Below, in pieces: positions 25,610 to 34,343 of a DNA stretch of 64,000 nt. A program made the position numbers and the translations under genes. The notes under the pieces were generated by a model. It was not told where the DNA came from, did not search any database, and worked only from the letters and a program-made list of their open reading frames with translations. Position 1 is the stretch's first letter; each line of letters starts with the position of its first letter. The DNA comes from Bauldia sp. (GTDB lineage: Bacteria > Pseudomonadota > Alphaproteobacteria > Rhizobiales > Kaistiaceae), in contig JAGRKZ010000019.1 in assembly GCA_020442065.1 (NCBI GenBank), positions 28,816 through 92,815 of the forward strand, read 5' to 3'.

Positions 25610-26232
25610 AGCCTGGAATCTCGAGTTCGGAGTGATAATGCTCCCAGCGGAACCGCGGGAGGCCAAAATCTTCCTTTACTTACAGGATGTCGTTCCCTCG
25701 AAAATCTCCTGCCACTCAGGAGCGACGGGAAAGCTGCTGAGATCCTTCCTGGTGGGCGCCTATTTCTGTTTCGAATGAACGGACGTAGCTGTTTGCCACG
25801 AAACGATTCTGAGCCCACCCGCCGTTGTAATCTCCGGTTGCGGAATAGGTACGGTCTCAGCGACAGTTTGGATCACAGCTGCGACACGGCACGACGACGT
25901 CCCGGCGGTTCTTCGGGCAAGACCCGGCGCGAAAAACGTGGCCGTTGCATCGGCCGACCGTGAAAGGTGAATGCCGCCATTGGCCTAGGTCTCCCCCTGC
26001 CACGCCGCCAGCAGCAGCGCCGCACTGACTGATGGTGTTGATCAGTTCCCCGGCCGAGGCGCAAAGGGCGCAACTAGACGAAACCGTGAACCTTGTCGCT
26101 GTTGCTGGCTTCTCTCATCACCGCGCCGCCATACGAGCGCCCGACAAGATTGATGTCGGCGAGACAGCAACGATGAACCATCGGCGTCGGTTGGACGTAT
26201 CAGCACGACGATCCAACGGGGCTCCGCATCGA
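25610..26232. other. 623-bp region without a recognised gene
   Basis: Neither strand gives a frame with a family motif. The translations are Arg/Ser/Pro-rich and look like noise. The region is more AT-rich than the flanking genes and may hold decayed sequence plus promoters for the two divergent genes at its edges. TGATCA at about 26039 is not followed by a good -10 at the RpoE spacing. Confidence 0.5.
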
Positions 26233-26634
26233 ATGACGTATCTCACCGCATATGTCGTGTCGCTCGTCGTCTTTCTCGGCGTCGACTTCTTATGGCTCTC
26301 GACCATGGGTGCCGCACTCTATAGATCGACGCTGGGCGATCTGCTCGCGTCGAGTGTGCGACTCGCACCGGCAGCGGTCTTCTACCTTGTCTATCCCATC
26401 GGGATCGTCGTCTTCGCAGTATCGCCAGCGCTCACGGCGGACTCTTGGATGCGCAGCGCCGCCCTTGGTGCGCTGTTCGGCGCGCTCGCCTATGCGACCT
26501 ACGACCTTACCAACTTCGCGACGCTTCGTACATGGTCGCTCCAGATCACCGTTCTCGACATCGCCTATGGCGCGATCGCCTCCGGTGCTGCGGCGGTTGT
26601 TGCCTATTTCGTGGTGAAAGCCATCTTCGGATAG
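26233..26634 (+). CDS. DUF2177 membrane protein
   Basis: This 133-residue, four-TM protein has the DUF2177 pattern: MTYLTAYVVSLVVFLGVDFLWL at the N-terminus, then ALGALFGALAYATYDLTNFATLRTW, and a final TM. An open frame runs 200 nt further upstream, but family similarity begins at ATG 26233. DUF2177 genes recur next to CFA/DUF1295/FAD-oxidoreductase genes in proteobacteria, as here, suggesting a role in membrane lipid modification. The biochemical function is unknown. It converges with the CFA gene, 9 bp apart. Confidence 0.88.
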   Translation: MTYLTAYVVSLVVFLGVDFLWLSTMGAALYRSTLGDLLASSVRLAPAAVFYLVYPIGIVVFAVSPALTADSWMRSAALGALFGALAYATYDLTNFATLRTWSLQITVLDIAYGAIASGAAAVVAYFVVKAIFG

Positions 26635-26643
26635 CGTCCAGCC

Positions 26644-27675
26644 TCAGGCGGCGGCCGGGACAAGGCGGTAGTGGCTGACGCCCCAAGGCTGGCCGCCGCC
26701 ATGACCGAAAAGGCCGCTGGTGGCGAGGAAGAAGAGTCGCCACCGGCGCTGCCACAGCCGGGCGTCCGGGCCATAGGTCTCCGTCATGATCTCGGCGATC
26801 GCGTCGGCGTTCCGATCAAAATTCACTAGCCATGCATCGGCGGTCTGCTGGTAGTTCCGGCCCGACCAGCGCCAGGCTCCTTCGACCGAGAAGACGTCGC
26901 TGAACTGCCGGATCAGGCCATGGCTCGGCATGATGCCCCCGGTGAAGAAATGCCGCGCGATCCAGTCGGCGCGATCATCAACGCGAAAGCGATAAGGTAC
27001 CGAATCGTGCGCGAAGACGTGGAGGAAGAGCCGACCATCGGGCACAAGCGCGGCCCTCAGACGCGCGAGAAGCGCTCGCCAGTTCGACATGTGTTCGAAC
27101 ATCTCCACCGAGACGACGCGATCGTGGCGTCCGGTCGGCACGAAATTGTTCATGTCTGCGGTGACGACGTGAAGGTTGCCGAGGCCGCGCCGCACCGCCT
27201 CCCCGGTGATGTAGGCGCGCTGGGAATGCGAGTTCGAGACCGCGGTGATGATCGCCGCCGGATAGCGGGCGGCCATCCACAGCGAAAGCGATCCCCAACC
27301 GCAGCCGAGTTCGAGAATGCGCTGACCATCGGCGAGGCCAGCGTTTCGGGCAGTGGCCTCGAGGGCGTGCTCCTCGGCCTCAGCGAGGGTGCCGGCGCCG
27401 TCGTCGTAGAGGCAACACGAATATTTCCGCTGTGGCCCGAGCACGAGGCCAAAGAAGGCGGCGGGAACCTCGTAGTGCTGGGCGTTGGCCGCCTCGACAT
27501 TCATGGCGACGGGGTAGTCCGCCATCTCGGCCGCAAATTCCGGCTCGCTCATGAAGGAGCGCCCGGCGAGGCGGCGCCGTGTGCGACCGATCATACGATC
27601 GATGGCGAAGCGCGACACCGGGTCGGGCCATGGCAACCTCTCTCCTGCGAGGGCGGCAATCTGGGCGACGGTCAT
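26644..27675 (-). CDS. Cyclopropane-fatty-acid-synthase-family methyltransferase
   Basis: This 343-residue SAM-dependent enzyme has QHYEVPAAFFGLVLG and KYSCCLYDDGAGTLAEAEEHAL, SAM motif I ILELGCGWGSLSLWMAARYP at ~120, and VVSVEMFEHMSNW. CFA-type enzymes methylate double bonds of phospholipid acyl chains. Relatives in the Rhodobacter RpoE regulon make methylated unsaturated (furan-precursor) fatty acids. I start at ATG 27675, overlapping the DUF1295 stop (ATGA). The much longer open frame upstream lies over DUF1295 and is spurious. Last gene of the rpoE-chrR operon. Confidence 0.88.
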   Translation of the reverse strand: MTVAQIAALAGERLPWPDPVSRFAIDRMIGRTRRRLAGRSFMSEPEFAAEMADYPVAMNVEAANAQHYEVPAAFFGLVLGPQRKYSCCLYDDGAGTLAEAEEHALEATARNAGLADGQRILELGCGWGSLSLWMAARYPAAIITAVSNSHSQRAYITGEAVRRGLGNLHVVTADMNNFVPTGRHDRVVSVEMFEHMSNWRALLARLRAALVPDGRLFLHVFAHDSVPYRFRVDDRADWIARHFFTGGIMPSHGLIRQFSDVFSVEGAWRWSGRNYQQTADAWLVNFDRNADAIAEIMTETYGPDARLWQRRWRLFFLATSGLFGHGGGQPWGVSHYRLVPAAA

Positions 27676-28490
27676 GATGCGGTTCCTCGGCTCTGGGACA
27701 TCGGAAAGAAGGCGCTGACTCGCTCCTGGTAGGCGCGATAGGCGGCGCCGTATTTCTCGATCATATGGGCCTCCAGTGGCGGGATGCCGGACACATGGAC
27801 GAGCAGCCAATACATGCCGACCGGAGCGGCAAGCGCCGCCCATCCGAAGGGATGTCCGCCGGCGAGGTCGATCGCAAACAGCGGATATGCGAGCCAGCCC
27901 AGCCACTCGAAGAAGTAGTTGGGGTGACGCGACCAGGACCACAGACCGACGTCGCAGACCCGGCCCGGGTTGCCCGGGGTCGCCCGAAACGCACGGAGCT
28001 GACGGTCTGCAAGGCCCTCTCCTGCCACCGCCACGACCAGAATGAGGATCGCGACCACGTCGTCGACGCCGAACGGCGCGCGGTTCCAGGCGGCGAGCAC
28101 CATGGCGAGCGCGAGCGGGATGCTGACGATGGCCTGCTTCTGGAGGAGGAGGAACATCTGGCGCGGCGCATCCGTGCCCCATCCCTCCGCGAGGCGCGCA
28201 TACCGCGGATCGTCGCTGACGCCACCCGAGCGTCGCGCGATATGGAGGCCAAGGCGGAACGCCCAGGCGGTGGCGAGGCCGATCACCACCACCGGGCGCG
28301 CGGCCGGGACGCCGGCGAGGAGAGCGACGACCGCCCCACCAGCGCCGGCGGTACCGACAGCGAAGGTCCACGTCGTGTCGACCCAGCCGGCGTTTCCCGT
28401 CTTCCGCCAGACCAACCAGGCCCCGGCCATCGCCGCGGAAAGGAAGGCTGCAACGGCTCCCAGTGCGGCAACAAAGCCGGCGATGCCCAT
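27672..28490 (-). CDS. DUF1295 (steroid-5-alpha-reductase-like) membrane protein
   Basis: This 272-residue polytopic protein has the DUF1295 motifs NAGWVDTTWTFAVG near the N-terminus, then WAFRLGLHIARR, and the C-terminal GLWSWSRHPNYFFEWLGWLAYPLFA followed by EKYGAAYRAYQERVSAFFP. This C-terminal block is the NADPH-binding part of steroid-5-alpha-reductase/ICMT-like enzymes, so reduction of an enone or a lipid double bond is possible. ATG 28490 overlaps the hydrolase stop (TGATG), and its own stop overlaps the CFA gene. Confidence 0.88.
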   Translation of the reverse strand: MGIAGFVAALGAVAAFLSAAMAGAWLVWRKTGNAGWVDTTWTFAVGTAGAGGAVVALLAGVPAARPVVVIGLATAWAFRLGLHIARRSGGVSDDPRYARLAEGWGTDAPRQMFLLLQKQAIVSIPLALAMVLAAWNRAPFGVDDVVAILILVVAVAGEGLADRQLRAFRATPGNPGRVCDVGLWSWSRHPNYFFEWLGWLAYPLFAIDLAGGHPFGWAALAAPVGMYWLLVHVSGIPPLEAHMIEKYGAAYRAYQERVSAFFPMSQSRGTAS

Positions 28491-29329
28491 CACGCCATCT
28501 CCGCGCCGACGCGCGCGTCGGCAATCACGGGAGCGGACATCGCATTCACAAATGCCGTGACCTCGTCGGTCACCGGCAGGAGCCATCGCAACGGTGTCGG
28601 CAGCGCCAGCGCCACGACGGTAAGTGCATGGCCGACGTGGCGGTAACGGACCAGCCTGACTGAACCGCCCGCCTCTTTGAGGCGCGCCGCGAGCCGCCTG
28701 CTGTTGGCCGGGTCGACGAGGCGGTCTCCCGTGCCGGTGATCAGGAGCGATCGTGGCGGACGCGGCTGCACGTGCCGGATCGGCTGGGTTTCTGGGCGAT
28801 TGCCCCCGCCAAAGACATGGATCAGCGCGGGATCGCGGATCGGAAGAAAATCGTATGGACCGGAGAGCCCGATGAGACCGGCGAGGGAACCGGAATATCC
28901 GGCTGCGGCTAGCCAACGCCCGTCGAGGGCGAGCATGGCCGCGATGTAGGCGCCGGCCGAATGGCCCATGACGAAGATGCGTTGCGGGTCACCGCCAAGC
29001 TCGCGGATACTCGAGGCGGTCCACCGTATCGCCGCGGCGCCGTCCTCGACAAAGCCAGGGAAGGCCACTTCGGGATACACCCGGTAGTCGGCGACCACGG
29101 CAACGATGCCGCGCCGCGCCAAGGCCCGGCCAACGAAACCGTAGGTCCTTTTGCTGCCGCCCTGCCAGCGCCCGCCGTAGAAGAACACCACGACCGGCGC
29201 ATCGGTGGTGCCTTCGGGACGGTAGACATCGACCGAGCGCCGGGGACCATCGCCGTAGGCGATCGACCGGACGACCGAAACCCGTCGGGAAACCAGGCCC
29301 TCGCCGGCCAGCATGGAGATCCCGGCCAT
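28490..29329 (-). CDS. Alpha/beta hydrolase (BD-FAE-like)
   Basis: This 279-residue protein has the oxyanion region VVVFFYGGRWQGGSK (in place of HGGG), the nucleophile elbow MGHSAGAYIAAML, a C-terminal TGTGDRLVDPANS supplying the acid, and the catalytic His in RHVGHALTVV. It is probably a carboxylesterase or lipase-like enzyme. It sits 17 nt after chrR and overlaps DUF1295, so it belongs to the photo-oxidative-stress operon. A role in lipid remodelling is inferred. Confidence 0.85.
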   Translation of the reverse strand: MAGISMLAGEGLVSRRVSVVRSIAYGDGPRRSVDVYRPEGTTDAPVVVFFYGGRWQGGSKRTYGFVGRALARRGIVAVVADYRVYPEVAFPGFVEDGAAAIRWTASSIRELGGDPQRIFVMGHSAGAYIAAMLALDGRWLAAAGYSGSLAGLIGLSGPYDFLPIRDPALIHVFGGGNRPETQPIRHVQPRPPRSLLITGTGDRLVDPANSRRLAARLKEAGGSVRLVRYRHVGHALTVVALALPTPLRWLLPVTDEVTAFVNAMSAPVIADARVGAEMA

Positions 29330-29346
29330 CGCGCCGACGAGCGGGT

Positions 29347-29994
29347 TCAGATCCGCACGAACGGCTGGAGAAGGCGGCCGAACCAGCCCTGAAAGGCGAT
29401 CCCCTTGTCGAGGGCCACGAGGCAGACGCAGGGGACGCCGGTCTCAACCGTCGGATGGTGCTCGAGGGATTCATCCGCCTCGTCGAAGTCGCCAGGGCCG
29501 AAGCGGCCGTGCTCGTGTCGAAACGCGCCCTCAAAGACGCAGGTCCATTCGTCGCCCTTGTGCCGGTGTCGTGGCAGGCGCGTACCCGGCTGCGCGCGAA
29601 GCATGAACACCCGAACGTCCTCATCTCCCGCCATGTCGACGCCCCGCCATTCAACGCCGCGACCGATCCGTCGCCAGGCTCCGAGTTCGTAGGCCCCCAA
29701 CGGCGCCGGCAGACCGTCCGCCGAACGAGGCGCCATCGCGGCCTGCCCCGTAGCTGAAGCGACGGCAGGAGCATCGAGCGCGGCGAGGCTCCGCACCAGC
29801 GCGTCCGCGGGCATCGACGCAGGTACTGTCTGGGCCAGAATGGCACCGCCAACGGATTCGAAGCGGTGAAGACCCTCACGGCACTCGGGGCAGAGCGCTA
29901 TGTGGGTGGCTACGACCAGGGAGCGGGCTTCGTCGAGCTGGCCAGCCGCGAACGCAGCAAGTGTCTCTTCGGTTGGATGATGGGTAATGCTCAT
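29347..29994 (-). CDS. chrR: Zinc anti-sigma factor ChrR
   Basis: This 215-residue protein has the N-terminal anti-sigma domain with zinc ligands His6, His31, Cys35 and Cys38 (HPTEETLAAF and THIALCPEC). These residue numbers match those reported for Rhodobacter sphaeroides ChrR. The C-terminal half is a cupin (LPRHRHKGDEW at ~141-150, then GRFGPGDFDEADESLEHHP) that senses singlet oxygen and organic peroxides. In the absence of stress ChrR holds RpoE in the cytoplasm. The gene overlaps rpoE by 4 nt (ATGA). Confidence 0.95.
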   Translation of the reverse strand: MSITHHPTEETLAAFAAGQLDEARSLVVATHIALCPECREGLHRFESVGGAILAQTVPASMPADALVRSLAALDAPAVASATGQAAMAPRSADGLPAPLGAYELGAWRRIGRGVEWRGVDMAGDEDVRVFMLRAQPGTRLPRHRHKGDEWTCVFEGAFRHEHGRFGPGDFDEADESLEHHPTVETGVPCVCLVALDKGIAFQGWFGRLLQPFVRI

Positions 29995-30581
29995 ATCAGG
30001 TCACCAAGACTTTGGCGCAGGCGCCCCATCGCAAGTCGCAGGCGGGACTTCACCGTGCCAAGGGGTATGCCGAGATGTTCGGCGATCTCGCTGTGAGGCC
30101 GTCCGTCGAAGAACGACAGCCGGACGATCCGCACCTGCTCTTCCGGCAGCGACTCGAGTGCGGTGCGGACGCGCGCCTCCCTTTGCGCAGCATCGAGGAG
30201 GCCATCCGGTCTGTCCGGTTCCTCCTGGTCACACTCGATCAGCTCGTACTGCAGGTGCTGTCGGGCGCGCATGTCCTTGCGCAGCCGGTCGATGCGGACA
30301 TTTCGCGCAATAGTGAAGACCCATGCCGAAACCGTCGCCCGCGCGGGATCATAGAGGGATGCCTTGCGCCATACGGTGAGTAGGGTCTCCTGAGCGATCT
30401 CCTCGGCAATCTCGGCCGGAGCACCGGCGCGCATCACCCAGGCCTTGATCCGCCCGGCGAAAAGCGTGAACAGCGCCGCGAAGGCCTCGCGGTCCTGACG
30501 CTCCGCGATTGCGACCACGAGGTCCGATGCCTGTTCTGAGGCAGGCGGCTGGGCTTTTTTGACCATGCTCCACTTCGACAT
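29991..30581 (-). CDS. rpoE: ECF sigma factor RpoE (ECF11, photo-oxidative stress)
   Basis: This protein has about 196 residues. Region 2 contains EIAEEIAQETLLTVWRKA and SAWVFTIARNVRIDRLRK. Region 4 contains LESLPEEQVRIVRLSFFDGRPHSEIAEHLGIPLGTVKSRLR. Its pairing with ChrR identifies the ECF11 group, which responds to singlet oxygen. The open frame begins at 30704, but family N-termini are short. I use ATG 30581; ATG 30566 is also possible. The gene is probably autoregulated from the minus-strand promoter at 30674-30703. Targets visible here are the divergent FAD oxidoreductase operon and the fasciclin gene, both with matching promoters. Confidence 0.93.
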   Translation of the reverse strand: MSKWSMVKKAQPPASEQASDLVVAIAERQDREAFAALFTLFAGRIKAWVMRAGAPAEIAEEIAQETLLTVWRKASLYDPARATVSAWVFTIARNVRIDRLRKDMRARQHLQYELIECDQEEPDRPDGLLDAAQREARVRTALESLPEEQVRIVRLSFFDGRPHSEIAEHLGIPLGTVKSRLRLAMGRLRQSLGDLI

Positions 30582-30673
30582 GCGGCCACGATCCGGAGTA
30601 GGCCCAGGCCGACTGTCGACCACGAGCCTCATCTCTTCAACCCCGACCATGGCGACAGCGGATTGCATGATGC

Positions 30674-30703
30674 GTGATACGCCGGCCTTGCGCCATCGGA
30701 TCA
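30674..30703 (-). promoter_or_regulatory. RpoE-type promoter for rpoE-chrR
   Basis: On the minus strand, TGATCC (30703-30698), an 18-nt spacer and TATCAC (30679-30674) match the TGATC-N18-TA pattern of RpoE/ECF11 promoters. The -10 is weaker than in the plus-strand copy. It faces rpoE and fits autoregulation. Confidence 0.55.
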
Positions 30704-30709
30704 CCCCCG

Positions 30710-30739
30710 TGATCCGAATTGTCTTTGGGAGCGTAAAAG
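30710..30739 (+). promoter_or_regulatory. RpoE-type promoter for the FAD oxidoreductase-DUF1365-CFA operon
   Basis: TGATCC (30710-30715), exactly 18 nt, then TAAAAG (30734-30739) match the published R. sphaeroides RpoE consensus. The -35 forms one arm of an 18-bp palindrome (30698-30715), whose other arm is the -35 of the divergent rpoE promoter. The start codon is about 45 bp beyond the expected transcription start. Confidence 0.75.
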
Positions 30740-30793
30740 CACCAATCGCAGCCGCGGCACCCGGCCGGCAGGGCCCGAGCCAGAAAGGGCATC

Positions 30794-32137
30794 ATGCACG
30801 GAGTGATCCCACCGATCCGCCACCGGATCGCAATCGTTGGAACCGGCATCTCCGGGATGTCCGCCGCGTGGCTTCTGTCACAGCGACACGATATCACCGT
30901 GTACGAGCAGGCAGATCGCATCGGGGGACACAGCAACACTGTGCTGCTCCGCGGGGGCACGAACGCGGTCGCCGTGGACACCGGCTTCATCGTCTACAAC
31001 GAGCGGACCTATCCGAACCTCACGGCGCTCTTCGCTCATCTCGACGTTCCGACCACGCCATCGGACATGTCGTTCTCGGTTTCTCTCGACGACGGCGCGT
31101 TCGAGTACGCCGGCGGCTGTGGCCTCAACGGCCTCATCGCCCAGAAACGCAATATCGCCCGACCTCGTTACTGGTCTCTGCTCGGTGATCTTGTGCGCTT
31201 CTACCGGAGCGCTGCCCAAGACCTGCCAGAACTCGACGCCACCACTGTCTCGCTCCGTGACTATCTCCACGTACGCGGCTACGGCTCCGCATTCCGCGAC
31301 GACCACCTGTTGCCGATGGCCGCCGCGATTTGGTCGGCGCCGACCGAGACCATCCTCGACTTCCCGGCGGCGAGCTTCATCCGCTTCTTCGACAACCACG
31401 GGCTGCTTGAATTCCGGGACCGTCCGCAATGGCGAACGGTGGTCGGCGGCAGTCGTGTCTATGCCGAACGCCTGACAGCGCCCTATAGAGACCGTATCCG
31501 TCTTGGTGCGGCCGTATCGGAGATCGTGCGCGAGTGCGGGCAGGTCCGCGTCCGCGACTCATCCGGCCATACCGAGACCTTCGACCACGTCGTCGTCGCC
31601 ACACACGCCAACCAGGCGCTCAGGATGCTTGCGGACCCGAGCGATGAGGAGAGGGATCTGCTCGGCGCCTTCCGCTACAGCCGCAATCTTGCAGTCCTTC
31701 ACGCCGATCCAGTGCTGATGCCGAAGCGCCGGGCGGCCTGGGCGGCCTGGAACCATCTCGGCCGCGGCCAGCAGGCGTCCGTCACCTATTGGATGAACCG
31801 CCTCCAGCCGCTCCCCGATACAACGCCGCTGTTCGTCACCCTCAACCCCACAGTGACGCCGCGGGATCTCTTCTGCTCCGAGACTTACGAGCATCCGATC
31901 CTCGACGCAGCCGCCGCGGGCGCGCAGCGCCACCTTTGGTCGCTCCAGGGCCGGCTCAACACATGGTTCTGCGGCGCACACTTTGGCGCAGGCTTCCACG
32001 AAGACGCGCTTCAGGCCGGGCTTGCCGTTGCCGAGGCTCTCGGCGGCGGGCGGCGCCCGTGGCTGGTGACCGGCGAGTCCAGCCGCATCTTCGTCACCCC
32101 GATGCGCACACCGCCGGCGCAACGGATCGCCGCATGA
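30794..32137 (+). CDS. FAD-dependent (flavin amine-oxidase-like) oxidoreductase
   Basis: This 447-residue protein has the dinucleotide-binding RIAIVGTGISGMSAAWLLSQ and EQADRIGGHSNTV near the N-terminus, GFIVYNERTYPNLTALF, LPMAAAIWS, and a C-terminal WFCGAHFGAGFHEDALQAGLAVAEAL typical of amine-oxidase/phytoene-desaturase-fold flavoproteins. Homologues are annotated as putative cyclopropane/cyclopropene fatty-acid synthesis flavoproteins. In the R. sphaeroides RpoE regulon one such protein is needed for furan fatty acid formation. It leads an operon with DUF1365 and CFA (4-nt overlaps) under an RpoE promoter. A role as fatty-acyl desaturase/oxidase is inferred. Confidence 0.9.
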   Translation: MHGVIPPIRHRIAIVGTGISGMSAAWLLSQRHDITVYEQADRIGGHSNTVLLRGGTNAVAVDTGFIVYNERTYPNLTALFAHLDVPTTPSDMSFSVSLDDGAFEYAGGCGLNGLIAQKRNIARPRYWSLLGDLVRFYRSAAQDLPELDATTVSLRDYLHVRGYGSAFRDDHLLPMAAAIWSAPTETILDFPAASFIRFFDNHGLLEFRDRPQWRTVVGGSRVYAERLTAPYRDRIRLGAAVSEIVRECGQVRVRDSSGHTETFDHVVVATHANQALRMLADPSDEERDLLGAFRYSRNLAVLHADPVLMPKRRAAWAAWNHLGRGQQASVTYWMNRLQPLPDTTPLFVTLNPTVTPRDLFCSETYEHPILDAAAAGAQRHLWSLQGRLNTWFCGAHFGAGFHEDALQAGLAVAEALGGGRRPWLVTGESSRIFVTPMRTPPAQRIAA

Positions 32138-32925
32138 CGACCCGCTCCGCCCTCTACGCCGGCTCGGTCATGCACCGGCGGTTCCGGCCGAAGCCCCACC
32201 GGCTGCGCTACCGCCTTTTCTGGCTGCTGCTCGACCTCGACGAGATCGATGCAGTCGTCGCCCGGTTGAGGCTCTTGTCTCGCAACCGGTTCAATCTCCT
32301 CTCCTTCCACGATCGCGATCTCGGTGACGGGAGCGGAGCCCGCCTTGCCGACCAGGTACGGGGAAAGCTTGCCGCGGCCGGCATCTCGCGTGCGGGCGTT
32401 GGCATTTCCATACTCACCATGCCCCGCGTTCTCGGATATGCCTTCAACCCGATCAGCATCTTCTTCTGCCGCGACGGTGACGGCGTGCTCCGCGCCATCG
32501 TCTACGAGGTCCACAACACGTTCGGCGAACGGCACAGCTACGTCCTTCCGACCGACGGTGACGGCCCGGTCAGTCACAGCACCGCCAAGGTGTTTCACGT
32601 CTCCCCCTTCCTCGGCATGGATATGCGCTACGCTTTTCGTGTCCAGCCGCCCGGCGAGCGGGTCTCGGTGGCGATCCGCGGGGAAGACAGCGCAGGGCCG
32701 TTGATCGTCGCCACACTTGGTGCTGAGCGGCAGCCGCTGACCGACGGCATGCTCGTCCGGATGCTGGCCACTTACCCTCTCATGACCGTCAAGGTTACGG
32801 CCGGCATCTACTGGCATGCCCTCCGCATGGTCATCGGCGGCTTCAGCATCTTTCGCCATCCCAAGCGGGAAATGCCATTGGTCTCGTCCCCCCGTCATGC
32901 CGATACCGGGATTCCGCCACGATGA
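32134..32925 (+). CDS. DUF1365 protein
   Basis: This 263-residue protein has the DUF1365 pattern: LYAGSVMHRRFRPKPHRLRYRLFWLLLDLDEI at the start, then PRVLGYAFNPISIFFC, VYEVHNTFGERHSYVLP, and HVSPFLGMDMRYAFRVQPP. The function is unknown, but the gene is almost always between an FAD oxidoreductase and a CFA synthase, as here. Starting at ATG 32134 (ATGA overlap) ignores a longer spurious extension. Involvement in modifying phospholipid acyl chains is inferred from this conserved context. Confidence 0.92.
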   Translation: MTTRSALYAGSVMHRRFRPKPHRLRYRLFWLLLDLDEIDAVVARLRLLSRNRFNLLSFHDRDLGDGSGARLADQVRGKLAAAGISRAGVGISILTMPRVLGYAFNPISIFFCRDGDGVLRAIVYEVHNTFGERHSYVLPTDGDGPVSHSTAKVFHVSPFLGMDMRYAFRVQPPGERVSVAIRGEDSAGPLIVATLGAERQPLTDGMLVRMLATYPLMTVKVTAGIYWHALRMVIGGFSIFRHPKREMPLVSSPRHADTGIPPR

Positions 32926-34139
32926 GCGCGGTCAACTCCAGGGATTCGGCCACCATTACGAGCGCCGCGCCGAGCCTCCTGGTACGGCTCCTCGAGCGGA
33001 GCATTCCGCCGGTTACCACCGGAAGGCTGTCCGTGACGCTGCCGAGCGGCGAGACTGTGACGCGCATCGGGATCCGCGCCGGAGCCGAGGCGCGAATACT
33101 CGTCCGTCGCCCCCGGGCGCTGCGTCGCATTCTCCTCGACGGTGAGGTCGGCTTCGTCCACGGCTATCTCGACGACGACTGGTCGACGCCGGACCTCCCG
33201 GCCTTGCTCTCTTTCCTCCTCGCGAACGAGGACTCGCTCCGGCCTGGCCGGCGTGCTTCCGTACTGACAGCGCTCCGCAACCGGATCCGACATGCGCTCC
33301 GTGCCAATACGCGCCGCGGCAGCCGCCGGAACATCGCTGCCCACTATGATCTCGGCAATGCTTTCTACGAGCGCTGGCTCGACGCCGGGATGAACTACTC
33401 CTCCGCGATCTACGATGGCGGAGAGAGCCTCGAGACGGCGCAGGAGGCAAAGATCGAGCGGATCGTCGACCTCCTCGAATTGCGCGGAGGAGAGCGCGTT
33501 CTCGAGATCGGCTGCGGCTGGGGAGCGCTGGCCGAGCGTATCGCGCCGAAGGTGGCGTATACCGGCATTACACTCTCGACCGAGCAACGCGACTACGTGC
33601 TCCGTCGGCTCGCAACGGCCCCCAACAGTCCGGATGTCCGCCTACAGGACTATCGCGACGTCTCCGGGACCTACGATCGAGTTGTCTCGATCGAGATGTT
33701 CGAGGCCGTCGGCGAGCGGTACTGGCCTCTCTACTTCGACAAGCTCCGCGCCGCTCTCTCGGCCGGCGGCGTGGCGGTGCTTCAGGTGATCACGATCGCA
33801 GCATCCCGATTCCCCGCCTATCGCCAACGTCCGGATTTCATTCAACGCCACATCTTTCCCGGCGGCATGCTGCCGACCTTGGCGCATCTCGAGGGGCTTG
33901 CGGCACACAGCGGCTTCGCGATCGCCGAGCGTCAGTCATTTGGCCTGAGCTATGCCGACACGCTTCGCGAATGGCGTTATCGTTTCAACCGTGCCTGGCC
34001 CTCGATCGAGGCCCTCGGCTTCGACGAACGGTTCAGGCGAATGTGGGAGTACTACCTCGTCTACTGCGAGACAGGATTTCGTCATCAGACGATCGATGTG
34101 AGCCTTCTAAAGTTCGTTCCGGAACGCGGCGCCCGTTAA
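32922..34139 (+). CDS. Cyclopropane-fatty-acyl-phospholipid synthase
   Basis: This 405-residue enzyme has an N-terminal SCP2-like region (RILLDGEVGFVHGYLDDDWSTPDL), NIAAHYDLGNAFYERWLDAGMNYSSAIY, SAM motif VLEIGCGWGALAERIA at about residue 193, VVSIEMFEAVGERYW and DFIQRHIFPGGMLP. These are the CFA synthase hallmarks, including the YDLGNdFY block. It transfers methylene from SAM to cis double bonds in membrane phospholipids. It differs from the shorter 26644 homologue, so two CFA-type enzymes serve one stress regulon. Third gene of the RpoE-driven operon. Confidence 0.93.
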   Translation: MSAVNSRDSATITSAAPSLLVRLLERSIPPVTTGRLSVTLPSGETVTRIGIRAGAEARILVRRPRALRRILLDGEVGFVHGYLDDDWSTPDLPALLSFLLANEDSLRPGRRASVLTALRNRIRHALRANTRRGSRRNIAAHYDLGNAFYERWLDAGMNYSSAIYDGGESLETAQEAKIERIVDLLELRGGERVLEIGCGWGALAERIAPKVAYTGITLSTEQRDYVLRRLATAPNSPDVRLQDYRDVSGTYDRVVSIEMFEAVGERYWPLYFDKLRAALSAGGVAVLQVITIAASRFPAYRQRPDFIQRHIFPGGMLPTLAHLEGLAAHSGFAIAERQSFGLSYADTLREWRYRFNRAWPSIEALGFDERFRRMWEYYLVYCETGFRHQTIDVSLLKFVPERGAR

Positions 34140-34267
34140 GCGGGTTCAGGAGCTGAGCGCGCTCCGATCGACGACAATTCATGCCCCTCGGGCCCAGGGC
34201 ATCAACGAAATATCCTTCGCCACTCGAACCGATGTCGAGCTCGTGATCAGACTCCGGGTCTGCACCG

Positions 34268-34297
34268 TGATCCGGCTGCATTGCTGCGCCGTAACAA
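34268..34297 (+). promoter_or_regulatory. RpoE-type promoter for the fasciclin gene
   Basis: TGATCC (34268-34273), exactly 18 nt, then TAACAA (34292-34297). This matches the elements at 30.7 kb. A fasciclin gene is also a reported RpoE target in R. sphaeroides, which supports the call. Confidence 0.65.
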
Positions 34298-34343
34298 GGT
34301 CGTCTTATCCGATAGACAAACACTAACCCGAATGGAGACCATC

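Noticed and set aside
26039..26066. TGATCA as an RpoE promoter for DUF2177
   Set aside because: No TA-rich -10 at 18-nt spacing.
27676..28524. Upstream extension of the 26644 CFA gene to 28524
   Set aside because: It would lie over DUF1295 in another frame; family similarity starts at 27675 and the ATGA overlap is typical.
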